Below are positions 40,373-50,795 of a DNA stretch of 64,000 nucleotides, piece by piece (position 1 is the stretch's first letter; each line of letters starts with the position of its first letter). The DNA is from Melanocharis versteri. Lineage: Eukaryota; Chordata; Aves; Passeriformes; Melanocharitidae. The stretch lies in assembly GCA_013397845.1 (NCBI GenBank), contig VZTG01001883.1:2546304-2610303 (forward strand), in the 5' to 3' direction. Below the pieces are notes generated by a model, which was not told where the DNA came from, did no database searches, and saw nothing but the letters and a program-made list of their open reading frames with translations. The position numbers were made by a program, and so were the translations under genes.

Positions 40373-40831
40373 GAATCATGGAATCATTAAAGTTGGAAAA
40401 GCCCTCTAAACACATCAAGTCTAACCCTTAACCTAACACTGCTACATCCACCAGTAAATCATGTCCCTAAGTGCCACATCCACAAAATCTTTCAGGAACA
40501 GTTCCAGCTATGATGACTTCACTACTTCCCTAAGAAACCTGTTCCAATGCCTGATCACTTTTTCAGTGAAGAAATCTTACCTGATATCCAATCTAAATCT
40601 CCCCTGGCAGAACCTGAGGCCATTTTCTCTTGTCTTATCACTTGTTACATGGGAGAAGAGGCCAACGCACACCTGACTACACCCTCCTTTCAGGTAGTTA
40701 CAGCGAGTAATAAGGTCTCCCCTGAGCCTCCCTTTTTCCAGGCTACCTTCAGCTGCTCCTCATAAGATTTGTGCTCCAGACCCTTCATTAGCTTCATTTG
40801 CCCTTCTCTGGATACACTTCAGAACCTCAAT
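40373..40831 (-). mobile_element. CR1 LINE fragment, minus strand, 3' part of an interrupted copy
   Basis: Read on the minus strand this is the end of CR1 ORF2 and the 3' UTR. The left edge GAATCATGGAATCATTAAAG is the inverted CR1 terminus. CCTGTTCCAATGCCTGATCAC, CTTTTTCAGTGAAGAAAT and CTCTGGATACACTTCAG are diagnostic of the 3' portion. The element breaks at AACCTCAAT (40831), exactly where a second CR1 begins, and resumes at 40946. It is 5' truncated, as most CR1 copies are, and its reading frames are decayed. Confidence 0.93.
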
Positions 40832-40945
40832 CATAGAACCATAGAGTGGTCTGGTTGGAATGGACCTTATAAATCACCTAGTTCCAACCCTCGTGCTGTG
40901 GAAAGAGATACCTTTCATTAGACCAGGTTGCTCAGAGCTCCATCT
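40832..40945 (-). mobile_element. Second CR1 LINE, minus strand, nested in the first
   Basis: A 114-base, strongly 5'-truncated CR1 3' end. The left edge carries CATAGAACCATAGAGTGG followed by TTGGAATGGACC and CTAGTTCCAACCC, and the right edge carries GACCAGGTTGCTCAGAGCTC, all typical of the inverted 3' terminus of a CR1 subfamily different from the host copy. It splits the host CR1 between CCTCAAT and GCCCTTCTTGTAG, which are contiguous in intact CR1. It therefore inserted later. CR1 usually makes little or no target duplication; at most an AT is repeated here. Confidence 0.93.
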
Positions 40946-41027
40946 ATGCCCTTCTTGTAGTGAGGGGCCCAAACTGAACACAGGATTCAAAGCATGGACT
41001 CACCAGTGCTGAGTACAGGGGGACATA
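40946..41027 (-). mobile_element. CR1 LINE fragment, minus strand, 5' part of the interrupted copy
   Basis: Continuation of the outer CR1: CCCTTCTTGTAGTGAGGGGC, CAAACTGAACACAG and CACCAGTGCTGAGTACAGGG are the inverted C-terminal reverse-transcriptase region of CR1 ORF2. The similarity fades after GGGGGACATA, which I take as the 5' truncation point. Confidence 0.9.
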
Positions 41028-42131
41028 AGTCCAAACTGCTTCTGTTCATGAAAAGCCTGCTCTGATTTTTCAAATTTTGAAATTCCACTAGTCACTATCA
41101 ACAGCATGAACCTTCTATCTCTGTCAAGTACTGCACAGCTCAGTAACTGCCAGGAATTCCTGTGACACTTTAATAGCCAGCTGAACTCAATGATTCCAGA
41201 AGTCTGAATGTGGAAACATAAATCAACTACCACAGCAACTTATTGATGTCTCCTCTCTCCTATTGGTCTCTTTTAATTGCTTGTTGGAATCTGGAGTGAA
41301 TGAGCAGTGCAGACAGGGAAGTACTGATTTATATGACATAAGGTCTCATTGATAGGACACACAGCAGAATTGTGGGATTAAACTAAGGAAAACAGAATTT
41401 AAGAGAAACTGGTAGAATAATCTGCAAAAGATTAGAGGTGTCTTCTGCAAGTTCTTTACAACTGGAAAAAACCCACCCCTTACACTGCTATCGCTTTGTC
41501 GTGTAAAGCATCTGCTAATTGATCCTTTCAAGTGGTAATTGATGATGATTATGATGGTGATTATGATGATGATGATAGTACAGCGTTTGTAAATTTCTTC
41601 ATCATTCTTGAGTGCCAGTGTTGGCACTAGGACAACTTCTTCCTAACTTCAGTGTTATCAAACTCTATTCAATTATATGGAATTGAACTTCATTATATAT
41701 TCAGCCACTGTAAAAGTCATATCCAATTTATTCTGATTTCTTGCATTGATTTAAAACTTTTATTATTTAAAATCAACGTTCTAAGTGTTTTTAACTGCCT
41801 ATAGATAGACTGGCATTGGCTTTCACCATTGTTTTAGCTTCTCCAAAGAAGCTTGTTCTAGCTTAATGCCTTGCATACTTGGCAATATTAAAATATTAAA
41901 ATATTAAATACAAAATGGTGAGTCCTAGCCATTTCATAGAGGCATAGGAAAAGAAAATTAATGAGAACTGCCTTGCTTTCATTCATCGGCTTATTTTGTA
42001 TCAGCTAAGTGATCATGGCTGATAAATGAAAAAGATTAAAGAACTTGAAAGAGATTCTCAAAAGACTTACTGAAAAGATGGATGGAAAAAACGTAATTTG
42101 AAACACATATCTGTTACTATGGTCAGCACCA
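41028..42131. other. Non-coding stretch between CR1 and LTR
   Basis: Contains an ATG/GAT microsatellite (listed separately) and a short (AAAATATT)n array near 41885-41909. No gene recognised. Confidence 0.6.
41541..41577. repeat. (GAT)n trinucleotide microsatellite
   Basis: GAT units with TAT and GGT interruptions. On the minus strand it yields an isoleucine-rich frame (41346-41627), which is a by-product. Confidence 0.9.
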
Positions 42132-43200
42132 TGTGGAAAAAAAGTAGTAGGTTGACACTGGATGCCAGGCACCCACCAGAGCCGCTCTCTCACTCCCCTC
42201 CATAGCTGGACAGGAGAGAGAAAATATAGTGAAGGGTTCATAAGCTAAGATAAGGACAGAGAGAAATCACTCATCAAATACCATCATGGGAAAACAAGCT
42301 CAAATTAGAGATATTAATTGAATTTATTAATAACAAAATCAGAGGAGGATAATGAGAAGTAAAACAAGACCTTAAAAACATCTGCCCCTTACCCATTTCT
42401 CCTTCCCATCTCTGCCTACTCTCCCAGCAGAGCAGAGAGACAGAGAATGGGGGTTATGGCCAATTCATCCCTTGTTGTTTCTCCTGTACTCAAGGAGAGG
42501 ATTCCTTCCCCTGCTCCACCATGGGGTCCCTCCCACAGGATTGTCCATGAACTTCTCTGATGTGGCTCCATCTCACAAGCATCAGCTCCCTGCAACCTGC
42601 TGAATGTGAGTCCATCCCATGGGCTACCGTCGTCCCAAAGCTGCTGCAGTGTGGATCACTCTGCCACGGGGTGCAGTCCTTTAAGGACAGGCTGCTCCAG
42701 TGTGGGCTCCTCTATCCAAGGGTTTCCCACAGGCTCACAGCCTCCTTTCAGGCATCAACCCGCTCCAGCATGGGCTCCCCCATGGGCTGCAGATGGATCT
42801 CTGCATCTCCATGGACCCATGGGCTGCAGGGACACAGCTGCCTCACCATGGGCTGCACCATGGGCTGCAGGGGAATCCCATCTCCAGTACCTGGAGCACC
42901 TCCTGCCCCTCCTCCTGCACTGACCTTGGTGTCTGCAGAGCTGTTCTTACATGTTCTCACCCTGCTCTTCTCTGGCCACAATTACAACTGTGCACTAACT
43001 TTTAATTTTCTTCTTAAATCTGTTATCACAGAGGTGTTACCACCATTTCTACTTGGCTCAGCCTTGGCCAGCGGCACGTCCATCTTTGGAGCCATTGGGC
43101 TCTGCTGGACATGGAAGAACCTTCCAGCAACTTCTTCCAGAAGTCAACCCTGTAGCCACCCTCCACTATCAAAGCTTGGCCATGCAAACCCAATATAACA
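42132..43200 (-). mobile_element. Avian ERV solo LTR, type A, minus strand
   Basis: Reverse complement begins TGTTATATTGGGTTTGCATG and ends near CCACA, the same LTR type as 28690-29560 and more complete at 1,069 bases. On the plus strand the landmarks are TGTGG at 42132, AGCTGGACAGGAGAGAGAAA, the inverted polyadenylation signal TTTATT at 42323-42328, GACCTTGGTGTCTGCAG, and GCAAACCCAATATAACA at the end. The middle (about 42540-42900) consists of degenerate repeats carrying CCATGGGCTGCAG and CTCCAG...GTGGG blocks, a U3 repeat region. The 212-codon plus-strand frame at 42560-43198 is antisense to the LTR and owes its length to this GC-rich repeat block. No target duplication is evident, and no internal retroviral genes flank it. 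Confidence 0.9.
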
Positions 43201-44472
43201 AATTAGAACCATTATGGCCTTTTAATAACCTAGATTTTTTCTGCATGAAAGAAAAACTTTCAGTTTCAAATTTATTTTGACAACTTAGGATGGTGAAGTC
43301 ATGTAACTTTCTGAAAGAAGCTTTAAACCTGGATTAACTTCTGAAGTTGTAAATAACATAAATTGTGTTCTATGCTGTTGTAAATAACCTTTTAAAATGT
43401 GAATTAAAACATCTCTAATTACATGACAGAACTCAAAGTATCTTTGATCATGTATCTGCCACCTGGTCTTGTTTTCTTGGGATTGGAAAATTCAGATGAA
43501 AACTGGATTAAGATAGACTGGGGTAAAGTAACATTTTAGGGATTTTAACAGCTGTGCAATGAGGAAATATGATTTTTTTTTCACTCATTATAAGATCTTT
43601 CACCCTTGGAAATTTCATAACAGGTGGTTACATCCTCTTAGAAGAAGATACAAGATTGTATGAGAATGGTGTAATAATGGTTTGCAGCTCTAAAAAGTCT
43701 TGAATTCTAAGTATTTTAACTCTTTCTAAGTACTTATGAATAAAAGCTTATCAGTGTCTTTGAAATCAGGTGTCCACATATCTAGAATGAGTTGCTTTGT
43801 CTCATGCATACAAGGAAGCATCAATTAAAAATGAAAAAGCTATGTACAATCCAGAAAAATTTATGAGGTACAGGGTTCAAATATCTCTAGAACAGAAAGC
43901 TATCAATTTGTAAGCTTTGTAAGAAAAGCTAGTTGAAATAGATGTTGGAAATCTGATAATATGTCTTAGCTAACTGATCAACATTCTTTTGGTTTGTGTT
44001 TGTTTTTTCACATAAAGCTCCATAAGTACTCAAAATTCTTAACTAAAAATGGTGGAGTGTTTAAAAGAGTTATGAAATGTAGAGAACAGAAAGCTTAATG
44101 ACAACTGTCTCCATAATGGAAAGTTAAGGGAGTTCTTCTGGTGTTCTTTTGACATTTTAATTGGAAAGGATGTTTCATTAGACATAATTTGAATATAGCT
44201 ATGCATGGAAAAATTCCCATAAAATAATTATAATATTGGAGAAAAACACTCGGAGGAAGAGAATAAAATCTGAACAGTAACAGGCTTGGTGAGAAAATTA
44301 TAGTTAATTCCTGAGATTATAGAAAAAATTCGGACTCTTACTGAAATAGCTGGAGAATGTGGTTTAATGGAGTAAAATACACAATAGAAACCACAGTAGA
44401 AATTTAGAACACAGTGACCATAAAGGCTACAGGACAGTGGTGCTAAAGAGATGTAATACAAGATAAATATCA
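43201..44472. other. Non-coding stretch between two LTRs
   Basis: AT-rich sequence. No retroviral internal region, primer-binding site or coding frame was seen, so the two flanking LTRs are unrelated solo elements. Confidence 0.65.
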
Positions 44473-45034
44473 TGGTTTAACCCCAGCTGGCAACTAAGCA
44501 CCAGAGCTGCTGGCTCACTCTCTGTCCAGATGGGATGGAAAAGATCATCAGAAGAGTAAAAGTTATAAAAACCATGGGTTGAGGTAAAGACAGTTTAATA
44601 AGTAAAGCAAAAGCCACACGTGCAAGCAAAGCAAAACCAGGAATTCCTTCACCACTCCCCATTGTCAGGTGTTCAGCCATCCCTAGCAAAGCAGAGCTCC
44701 ATCACACCTAATGGTGATTACAGAAGACAAATACCATCACCCTAAAAATTCCCCCCTTCCTTTTACTTTGCCCAGCTTTATATGCTGAGATAACATATGG
44801 CATGGAGTTTCCCTTGAGCCCGTTGGTGTCAGATGTCTGGCTATGTTCCCTCCCAGACTCCTCGCTGGTGAGATGTTGTGAGAAGAAGAAAAGGCCTTGA
44901 TTCTGTGTAAGCACCGCTCAGCAGTAACTAAAACACCCCTGTGTTATCAACGCTGTTTTCAACAAAAATCCGAACCATGGCTCGTACTCGTTACGATGAA
45001 GAAAATTAACTCCATGACAGCCAAAAACAGCACA
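44473..45034 (-). mobile_element. Avian ERV solo LTR, type B, minus strand, with 4-bp target duplication
   Basis: A 562-base element with TG...CA ends on either strand (plus-strand TGGTTTAACCCCAGCTGG to AACAGCACA). The bases ATCA at 44469-44472 and 45035-45038 flank it exactly, the signature of a 4-bp integration duplication. Read on the minus strand, it has a TATATAAAG-type TATA box (plus-strand CTTTATATGC at 44776-44785) and an ATTAAA polyadenylation signal (plus-strand TTTAAT at 44594-44599). Plus-strand landmarks CAACTAAGCACC, GGGTTGAGGTAAAGACAGTT, CAGGTGTTCAGCCATC and GTGTAAGCACCGCTCAGCAG match a widespread avian LTR known to me. The element is moderately diverged. The frames inside it are shadows. 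Confidence 0.9.
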
Positions 45035-45628
45035 ATCACCATTAAAATGCCAAGTGGACAGAGGAAAAGGGAGAAGGAGTCCAAAAGACAAAATGTCATG
45101 TATCCAATTAAAAAAAAAAAAAAACCAAAAACCAAACTTGTTTCATGACTACAGTATTTACCCTTAACAATATTAGATAACAGGTGTATATATAAGGAAG
45201 TACATTGATATGGAAAAGACTATTGCACAAATTATAGAGATATTGAAGTGACAGTAAAACAGAATACATCACATTCCTATAACTACTACAATATGTCAGA
45301 AAGAGTACCTGCAATTCCCAGGAAAATTCAAGACTGAAGGGCCTTAACTTGTTACAAGAGAACATTCTTCCTCCAGGTGGAAAAAGACTTCTGAGGAATC
45401 TGAATACTCCTTCACTCCTGACACTAACGATATTGCTACAAAACGTGGCTAACAGCTTTGCTAACAGAAGATCAACCATGGGTTTTTGCATCATTTCAGC
45501 TTTATAATTCTAAGAAAAGACCAATAAAAAATATGTTCATTCCCATTAATCTATGTTATAGGAATCAGATAGACTAGCCACTTACATTATAATGCAGTTC
45601 CAGCAGTGAAATTCTACATCCATTTCTT
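45035..45628. other. Non-coding stretch, nothing identified
   Basis: Includes an A14 run at about 45109-45123 leading into an A/C tract. A 128-codon minus-strand frame (45108-45494) runs into that A tract and shows no domain; I do not annotate it. Confidence 0.6.
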
Positions 45629-45729
45629 TAAAAAAAGAACAAAAAAGAAAACAAACCAAAAAACCCAAACAAACAAACAAACAAAAACAAACAAACAAAA
45701 AAACAAACACAAAAAAAGAAAAAAGAAAG
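45629..45729. repeat. (AAAC)n low-complexity tract
   Basis: About 100 bases nearly free of T and G, made of AAAC, AAACC and A-run units. Confidence 0.92.
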
Positions 45730-47394
45730 GTAAGAAGCAGTTATAAAACAGTATAAAGAAGACTTGATTCACAAGTATTGTGACCTTAAATATGCTGCTG
45801 AGGAAGACTGCAAGAGAGGGAGACAAGCAGGTTCGAAATACTAGCTGCTTCTGCCAGCTGTTTTTCTGGGAGGTAGGTTTCTTTCTGTAGGTCTTGCTAT
45901 GAAAAGAAACAGTTTACTAACAAATTATAGATGCAGCTTCTGTGAGAGACATTTTCTGTACATGATTATAACACCACAAAGGCACTTTTGACTCATAGAC
46001 CAACAGAGGCCAGGAAGGAGCAGTTAATTGTGAAGTGTCTGAGCCAGGGAGCATCAGTAGGAGGAGGAGAAGAATAGCCGCTATGTGTAGCCAGAATGGA
46101 TTGACTCTACGAGTAAGTACAATTAACTGAAAACTGCTGGTCAGGTTAATGGGTTGGTATCTTACATTTATTTTATACAGACAATATTTTTGCTAATGAA
46201 AAGTTGGGGTTTATTTTGCTGTCTATTTTCACTTCTTTATAGTGTTTGCTTTTGTTTTCTTTGGTACCTTGTTAACCTCCCAAAGAAAAATGTTTCAGTG
46301 GTTTCTGTAGGAAAAGAAAAGTAGAACAAAGACCAATAAGTACATTTTACTGTGATATGAACACAAAGTGAAAATAAAATAAAATAAAATAAAATAAAAT
46401 AAAATAAAATAAAGTAAAATCTCTTTCAACCAGCTCTTCCAAGTCTTCTAATTCATTATGTGCAACCTGTGCTGCCACACAATGTTCCACATCCAGGCAA
46501 AGCAAATTGTGGGAAATATTAAAATAAGAAATGCTAAAAAAAACACCCAGTTTTGTCCTACATGATTCTTACAAAAGCGTGAATCAAACCATTACTGATC
46601 AACTGGGAATCCCTTCAGTTTTTATCATTGATAAGGAAGAATGTACAATCTAAAGCACAAGGAAGTAGTGTTTCCTTCCTCCACCCATACTGGTTTCTCT
46701 TAGAAGTAGAAGAGAGAGAAAAATAAGGCAAAATGGGAAAAAAAAAAATAAGGCATAATGGGAACTTCTCGGCTAGTACAGGATCTGTGGATGTTTGTCC
46801 ATATTACAACCTACCATGTTTTCCATCACCTGGTTTCCTAGCTGAAGCACATTATGACTGCACATACAGCCTGAATAATTTGAATTATTCATGGATCTAG
46901 GCACCAAGGCACATCGTAAAGTGCCTGAACCACAAAAGCTAGCTGTAGCTAAATAAAATGTAGTTATGTATCAGAAACTGGAGGATCTACATTTGCATTG
47001 TAATGTCACAAATATATCTATGGAGCATATTGTCTATGGATATATTAATCCAAGGTTAAATGAAGTTAAATGTTTTTAAGGAAAAAGATTATTTTCAACC
47101 AGTGTTTTTTTGCTTCCTTTGCTACAAGTATCTGAATCTTATGCAAAGTTTTGGTTTTGATTTAAGTATCCAAAATAAAAAAAATGTTTCTCAAAATCTG
47201 AAACTTTCCCCTTGGCAGTGTCAAAATAATTTTTCTTAATACTCTTAGATTAATTAGCATAGTTTGTTGTGCTAGGTATTAAAACACTTAGACAAGAAAA
47301 TGTCTGAGTTTCAGAAAATTTCACCATCCAGGATTCCTTAAAGTGTGCTGTATTATTCTACAAGGAATTAGGAGATCTCTCTTGATTATTAGTG
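45730..47394. other. Non-coding stretch with a pentanucleotide microsatellite
   Basis: Apart from the (AAAAT)n locus listed separately I see no gene or transposon. Confidence 0.6.
46371..46420. repeat. (AAAAT)n pentanucleotide microsatellite
   Basis: Ten consecutive five-base units with one A-to-G change near the end. Confidence 0.95.
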
Positions 47395-47960
47395 CTTGTT
47401 CTTATGGGTAATTTAATATCCAAGATATCAGCTCAGAATATAATACGGCAGACAAAAACAGGTCCAGGAAATATCCGAAGCATGTTGAAGATTAGTTATT
47501 GGTGCAGGTACTAAGGGAGCTGACATGGAAAGGTGCCCTACTGGATTTGTTCTTTGAAAACAGAGAGGGACTCGTGAGTAACACGGCAGTCTGTGGCTAC
47601 CTTGGTCACAGTGACCACAAACTCGTTGAATTTCAAATCATTGTCAATAGGAGAAAACCTGCCAGGAAATCTTCAGCCTTGGATATGGGAAGAGTAGAAT
47701 TCAGTCCGCTGAAGGAGATCATTATTAAGGTCCCTTGCTTTTGAAGGTATCAGGGTCCATGAATGCCAGTCACTTTTTAAGATGCATCTTTTAAGAGAGT
47801 GGGAAACTCCAAAGTGTCAAAAGTCAAACGAGTGGAGCAGATGGATGGATTGCTGTGCGGGGATCTTCTAGAACTAAGGCAGAAAAGGAAAGTGTATACA
47901 CATCGGATAGGTGACACAGGAGGACTTCAGAGATACTGTTGACTGTAGAGAGAAAATTTT
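47395..47960 (+). mobile_element. CR1 LINE ORF2 remnant, endonuclease end and linker, plus strand
   Basis: Conceptual translation in shifting frames follows CR1 ORF2 through the C-terminal half of the APE-like endonuclease and into the linker before the reverse transcriptase. Visible pieces are an ISSEYNTADK-like stretch, then KGALLDLFFENREGLV, then LGHSDHKLVEF. The last contains the SDH motif, whose histidine is catalytic in this family. Next come a LDMGRVEFSPL stretch and, one frame over, VTQEDFRDTV. Stops and frameshifts make it inactive. The reverse-transcriptase domain never appears: at about 47960 the sequence turns abruptly into a type B LTR. The open frame at 47499-47744 is the best-preserved part, not a host gene. 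Confidence 0.85.
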
Positions 47961-48507
47961 AGTGTTTTGGATTTATGTCGGAAACAGTGTTGGTAACCCA
48001 GGGATGTAATGTATTAGTCATCACTAAGCAATGCTTCTACAATGTCAAGGTATTTTCTACTCCTCACACCACCCCATCAACAAGTAGGCTGGGGGTGCAC
48101 AAGAATTTGGAAGAAGGTACTTCCAGGACAGATGATCCCAACTGACCAAAGGGATATTCCATTACATAGGATATCATGTTCTGCTACAAAAGTTGCAGGG
48201 AAGAAGGAGGAAAGGTGACACACACAGGCCTGGAGTTACAACATTTCTCTTCCCAAGTAATTTTTATGCCTGATGGAACCCTGCTTTCCTGGGGGTGTCT
48301 GAACACCTGCTTGGCAATGGGAAGTAGTTAACAAATTCCTTATTTTTCTTTGCTTATGTGTGCAGCTTTTTAGTTACTAATAAAACTGTCTTTATCTCAG
48401 CCTATTGGGTTTTTCACTTTTACCTTTCTGATACTCTCCTCCATCCAACTAGGGGGATTGAACAGGATACTATGCTGGGATTAGTTGCCTACCGGGGTTG
48501 ATCCACA
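47961..48507 (+). mobile_element. Avian ERV solo LTR, type B, plus strand, 5'-truncated
   Basis: Same LTR type as 44473-45034 but in the opposite orientation. Landmarks are GTGTTTTGGATTTATG, AACAGTGTTGGTAACCCAGG, AGTAGGCTGGGGGTGCACAA, CCAACTGACCAAAGGGATAT, TGAACACCTGC and AACTGTCTTTATCTCAGCC. AATAAA is at 48379-48384. The 3' end, near GGGGTTGATCCACA at 48507, is present. The first 40 or so bases of the usual LTR are missing or unrecognisable where it meets the CR1. The TATA box is mutated: the expected CATATAAAG reads CTACAAAAG at about 48184-48192. No target duplication was found. Confidence 0.85.
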
Positions 48508-50744
48508 AGACTTGTGAGGAACCCACTTCTACTACTTCAACTGGATTTAAACTAGAACTAGCAGAAACTGAGCAATACATAAACTAAAATATATTTTGTT
48601 CACTGCAATTGTTGTCTATATTAACTAGAATGAATCAGCACCTCAGGATGCCAAGTCTATTCTATTAGTTCTGACAAAGCACTTTGCTTCTAAATAGTTG
48701 AAGGAAGATAACATAGATATATTTCATATGAGAAACTTATGTGTCATTATTTAAAATAATACATGACAGATTATCATAAATTTCTTCATAAATACTCAAA
48801 CATCAAGAAGACACACAAAAAGAATATTTTCAAGAAAGCAGGAAACAATGTTTATTGGCAATGGCTGTATTTCTCTTGTCAAAAGGGAATAATCTTCATT
48901 TTAGAGGTATCTAGTGTGATCAAAAGTGGAGCGTAGCCTGAGGCTTTAACGGATTTCTGAGATTGTCTTCCTTACAAAGTTCAACTAAAAATGAACTGTG
49001 AAAGAAATCTACACAACTTTACATTTACTGCAAGGACAAAAAGAATGCAGAATTCCAATCCATGTATTAATTAAATGTGATAGCAAGCTTTTGCGTCATA
49101 GTGAAGTGACCACAGGAGCATCAGTAAATTATTGTTATTCCTTCCACTGCTCTCATGGATTTTTTTCTCACCTATGAACAAGATGTTTTAATTTTTCAGA
49201 AAAATACAGATAAAGAACTTTATGCATTTACTTGGAGCTGTCCTCACCACAGCAGGGGCAGAATTAATACTTGTCCATGGCACACTCATGTATGAGAGCT
49301 GGGTGTGGCCCAATATGTGAAACATATGGTCCATTTGGGCTTACAAGCCTTTTAGTATTTATTTCAACTTGTCAAATCATATTCGTGTCAAACGCTAGCT
49401 GTCCAGAATCCTTTTGAGATGGCACTTACAAAACATAAATAAATAAATTGTGAATGATGTAGGATTGAATCTAGTTTAAATCAGATAGTCTGATACAATG
49501 TATGAAAAGAAGGAGTAATTAAAAAAATCTGGTTCTTGAAATTATTTTAAACTGCATAGAAGACTTTCCTTTAGCAGTGAAGGGACAAGTAAAAGAGTTG
49601 TGTCCTCAAGCAAAGTAAATACCTTCAGCTGTGCAAATAAGCTTCCCTCTTTTACTGAATCTCCTAAGGGATTTGGGTAGATGGACATTAAGAGAACTAT
49701 AATGCAAGTATTTGGGCATGCAAATCTGCACAGCTTAGCTGATCCTGATGTGCTGGTGGTGTTCACATGTCCACATGCAGCTGGGTGACTATTTAGCTAA
49801 TTGTATGCACAAGAACTCCACCAAAACTGGCCATTAACATGCTTAGTCTGCCATATGTTATTAGTTTTAGAAAGCTTATGTTATGACCTAAGACCAAAGT
49901 CACCAAAGAAAAGAAGTGGATTCACTTTTGCTGCTGGCTTCTAAACCCCCAGTGATCTCAGTGCAGCTGTGACAACTTATACCAGTGGCCAAACTAGTTT
50001 TCACGTACGAGTAAAGCTCAGCTCAAATACTGAATCCCCAAATTAATGTCATCATCACAAATGAATGGTGTTATGTTACCACTTACTCATTGCACAACAT
50101 CTGATAAATTTTAACATTCCTGTCCTTACCTCTTCCTTATCCTGAACCATTAGGAAATGTCACTGTAGAATAGGTAACCTTCTTTATAGCACTGGTCTAA
50201 AGTTAGTCCAGATGGTGGCAGCTAGCAGTTATTAATGATTTTTAGTTTGGAGGAAATAAACGAATGCCACAGCTGCCGAACTCAACTACTAGCAAGCCAA
50301 TGCTCACATCACATGAGCAGTACACGAGAAAACCAAAAAGCATAAGTAGCACCTCATTGGAAGTCCTGGCACAGAGACCAAAGGCTGAAAGTGAAAGGTG
50401 CACACTTGGAGTAAAAAGACATAGAGAGCTTACCCTGCCCTGTGCTTCCTGTAAAATGAAATTTGTTCCTAATTATTGCAACAATATTCCAGGACTGTGA
50501 GAGTGTGGTAACCACAGCCCATACACCCCAACCTGGGTTTGATGAGCAGTGGCACATTTCAGCAGCGCCCCTGTTCCAACCCCTTTCACAAGTAATTTCC
50601 TTCCATAAAGCCATTAAAATGAGAGGAGAGACTACTTGCCTCTCCCTCTTTCAGTCTCAGATAAGCAAACATACTTAATGTTTGAAAACAGTTTATTAAA
50701 TGCTGTTACCCACACAGCTTAATAAACACATTGAGAGCATTTCC
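48508..50744. other. Non-coding stretch, nothing identified
   Basis: The interrupted CR1 does not resume here. Scattered short open frames lack coding character. Confidence 0.6.
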
Positions 50745-50795
50745 CTGAGGAGGCTGGGAATTAAAGCACACCTGGCCTTTCCTCAGCCTCCTCAG
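50745..50795. repeat. Perfect 12-bp inverted repeat with a 27-base loop
   Basis: CTGAGGAGGCTG at 50745-50756 is the exact reverse complement of CAGCCTCCTCAG at 50784-50795. The stem could extend inward by a G-T and a G-C pair. It lies in a block of balanced composition (about 50680-50960) that looks different from the AT-rich surroundings. A function is not implied. Confidence 0.7.

Noticed and set aside
42560..43198. Longest open frame in the window (212 codons, plus strand)
   Set aside because: It lies antisense within a type A LTR and is generated by GC-rich internal repeats; no protein family is recognisable.
28690..45034. A full-length provirus bounded by the LTRs
   Set aside because: The LTRs are of different types or in opposite orientations, and no gag, pol, env or primer-binding site lies between them.
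45108..45494. 128-codon minus-strand frame
   Set aside because: Its C-terminal end is coded by a homopolymer tract, and it shows no domain or conservation clue.
45629..45729. Possible CRISPR-like or telomere-like array
   Set aside because: Simple (AAAC)n sequence without spacers; not TTAGGG.
47499..47744. Apparent small protein with an SDH motif
   Set aside because: It is the best-preserved piece of a frame-broken CR1 ORF2 endonuclease, not a host gene.
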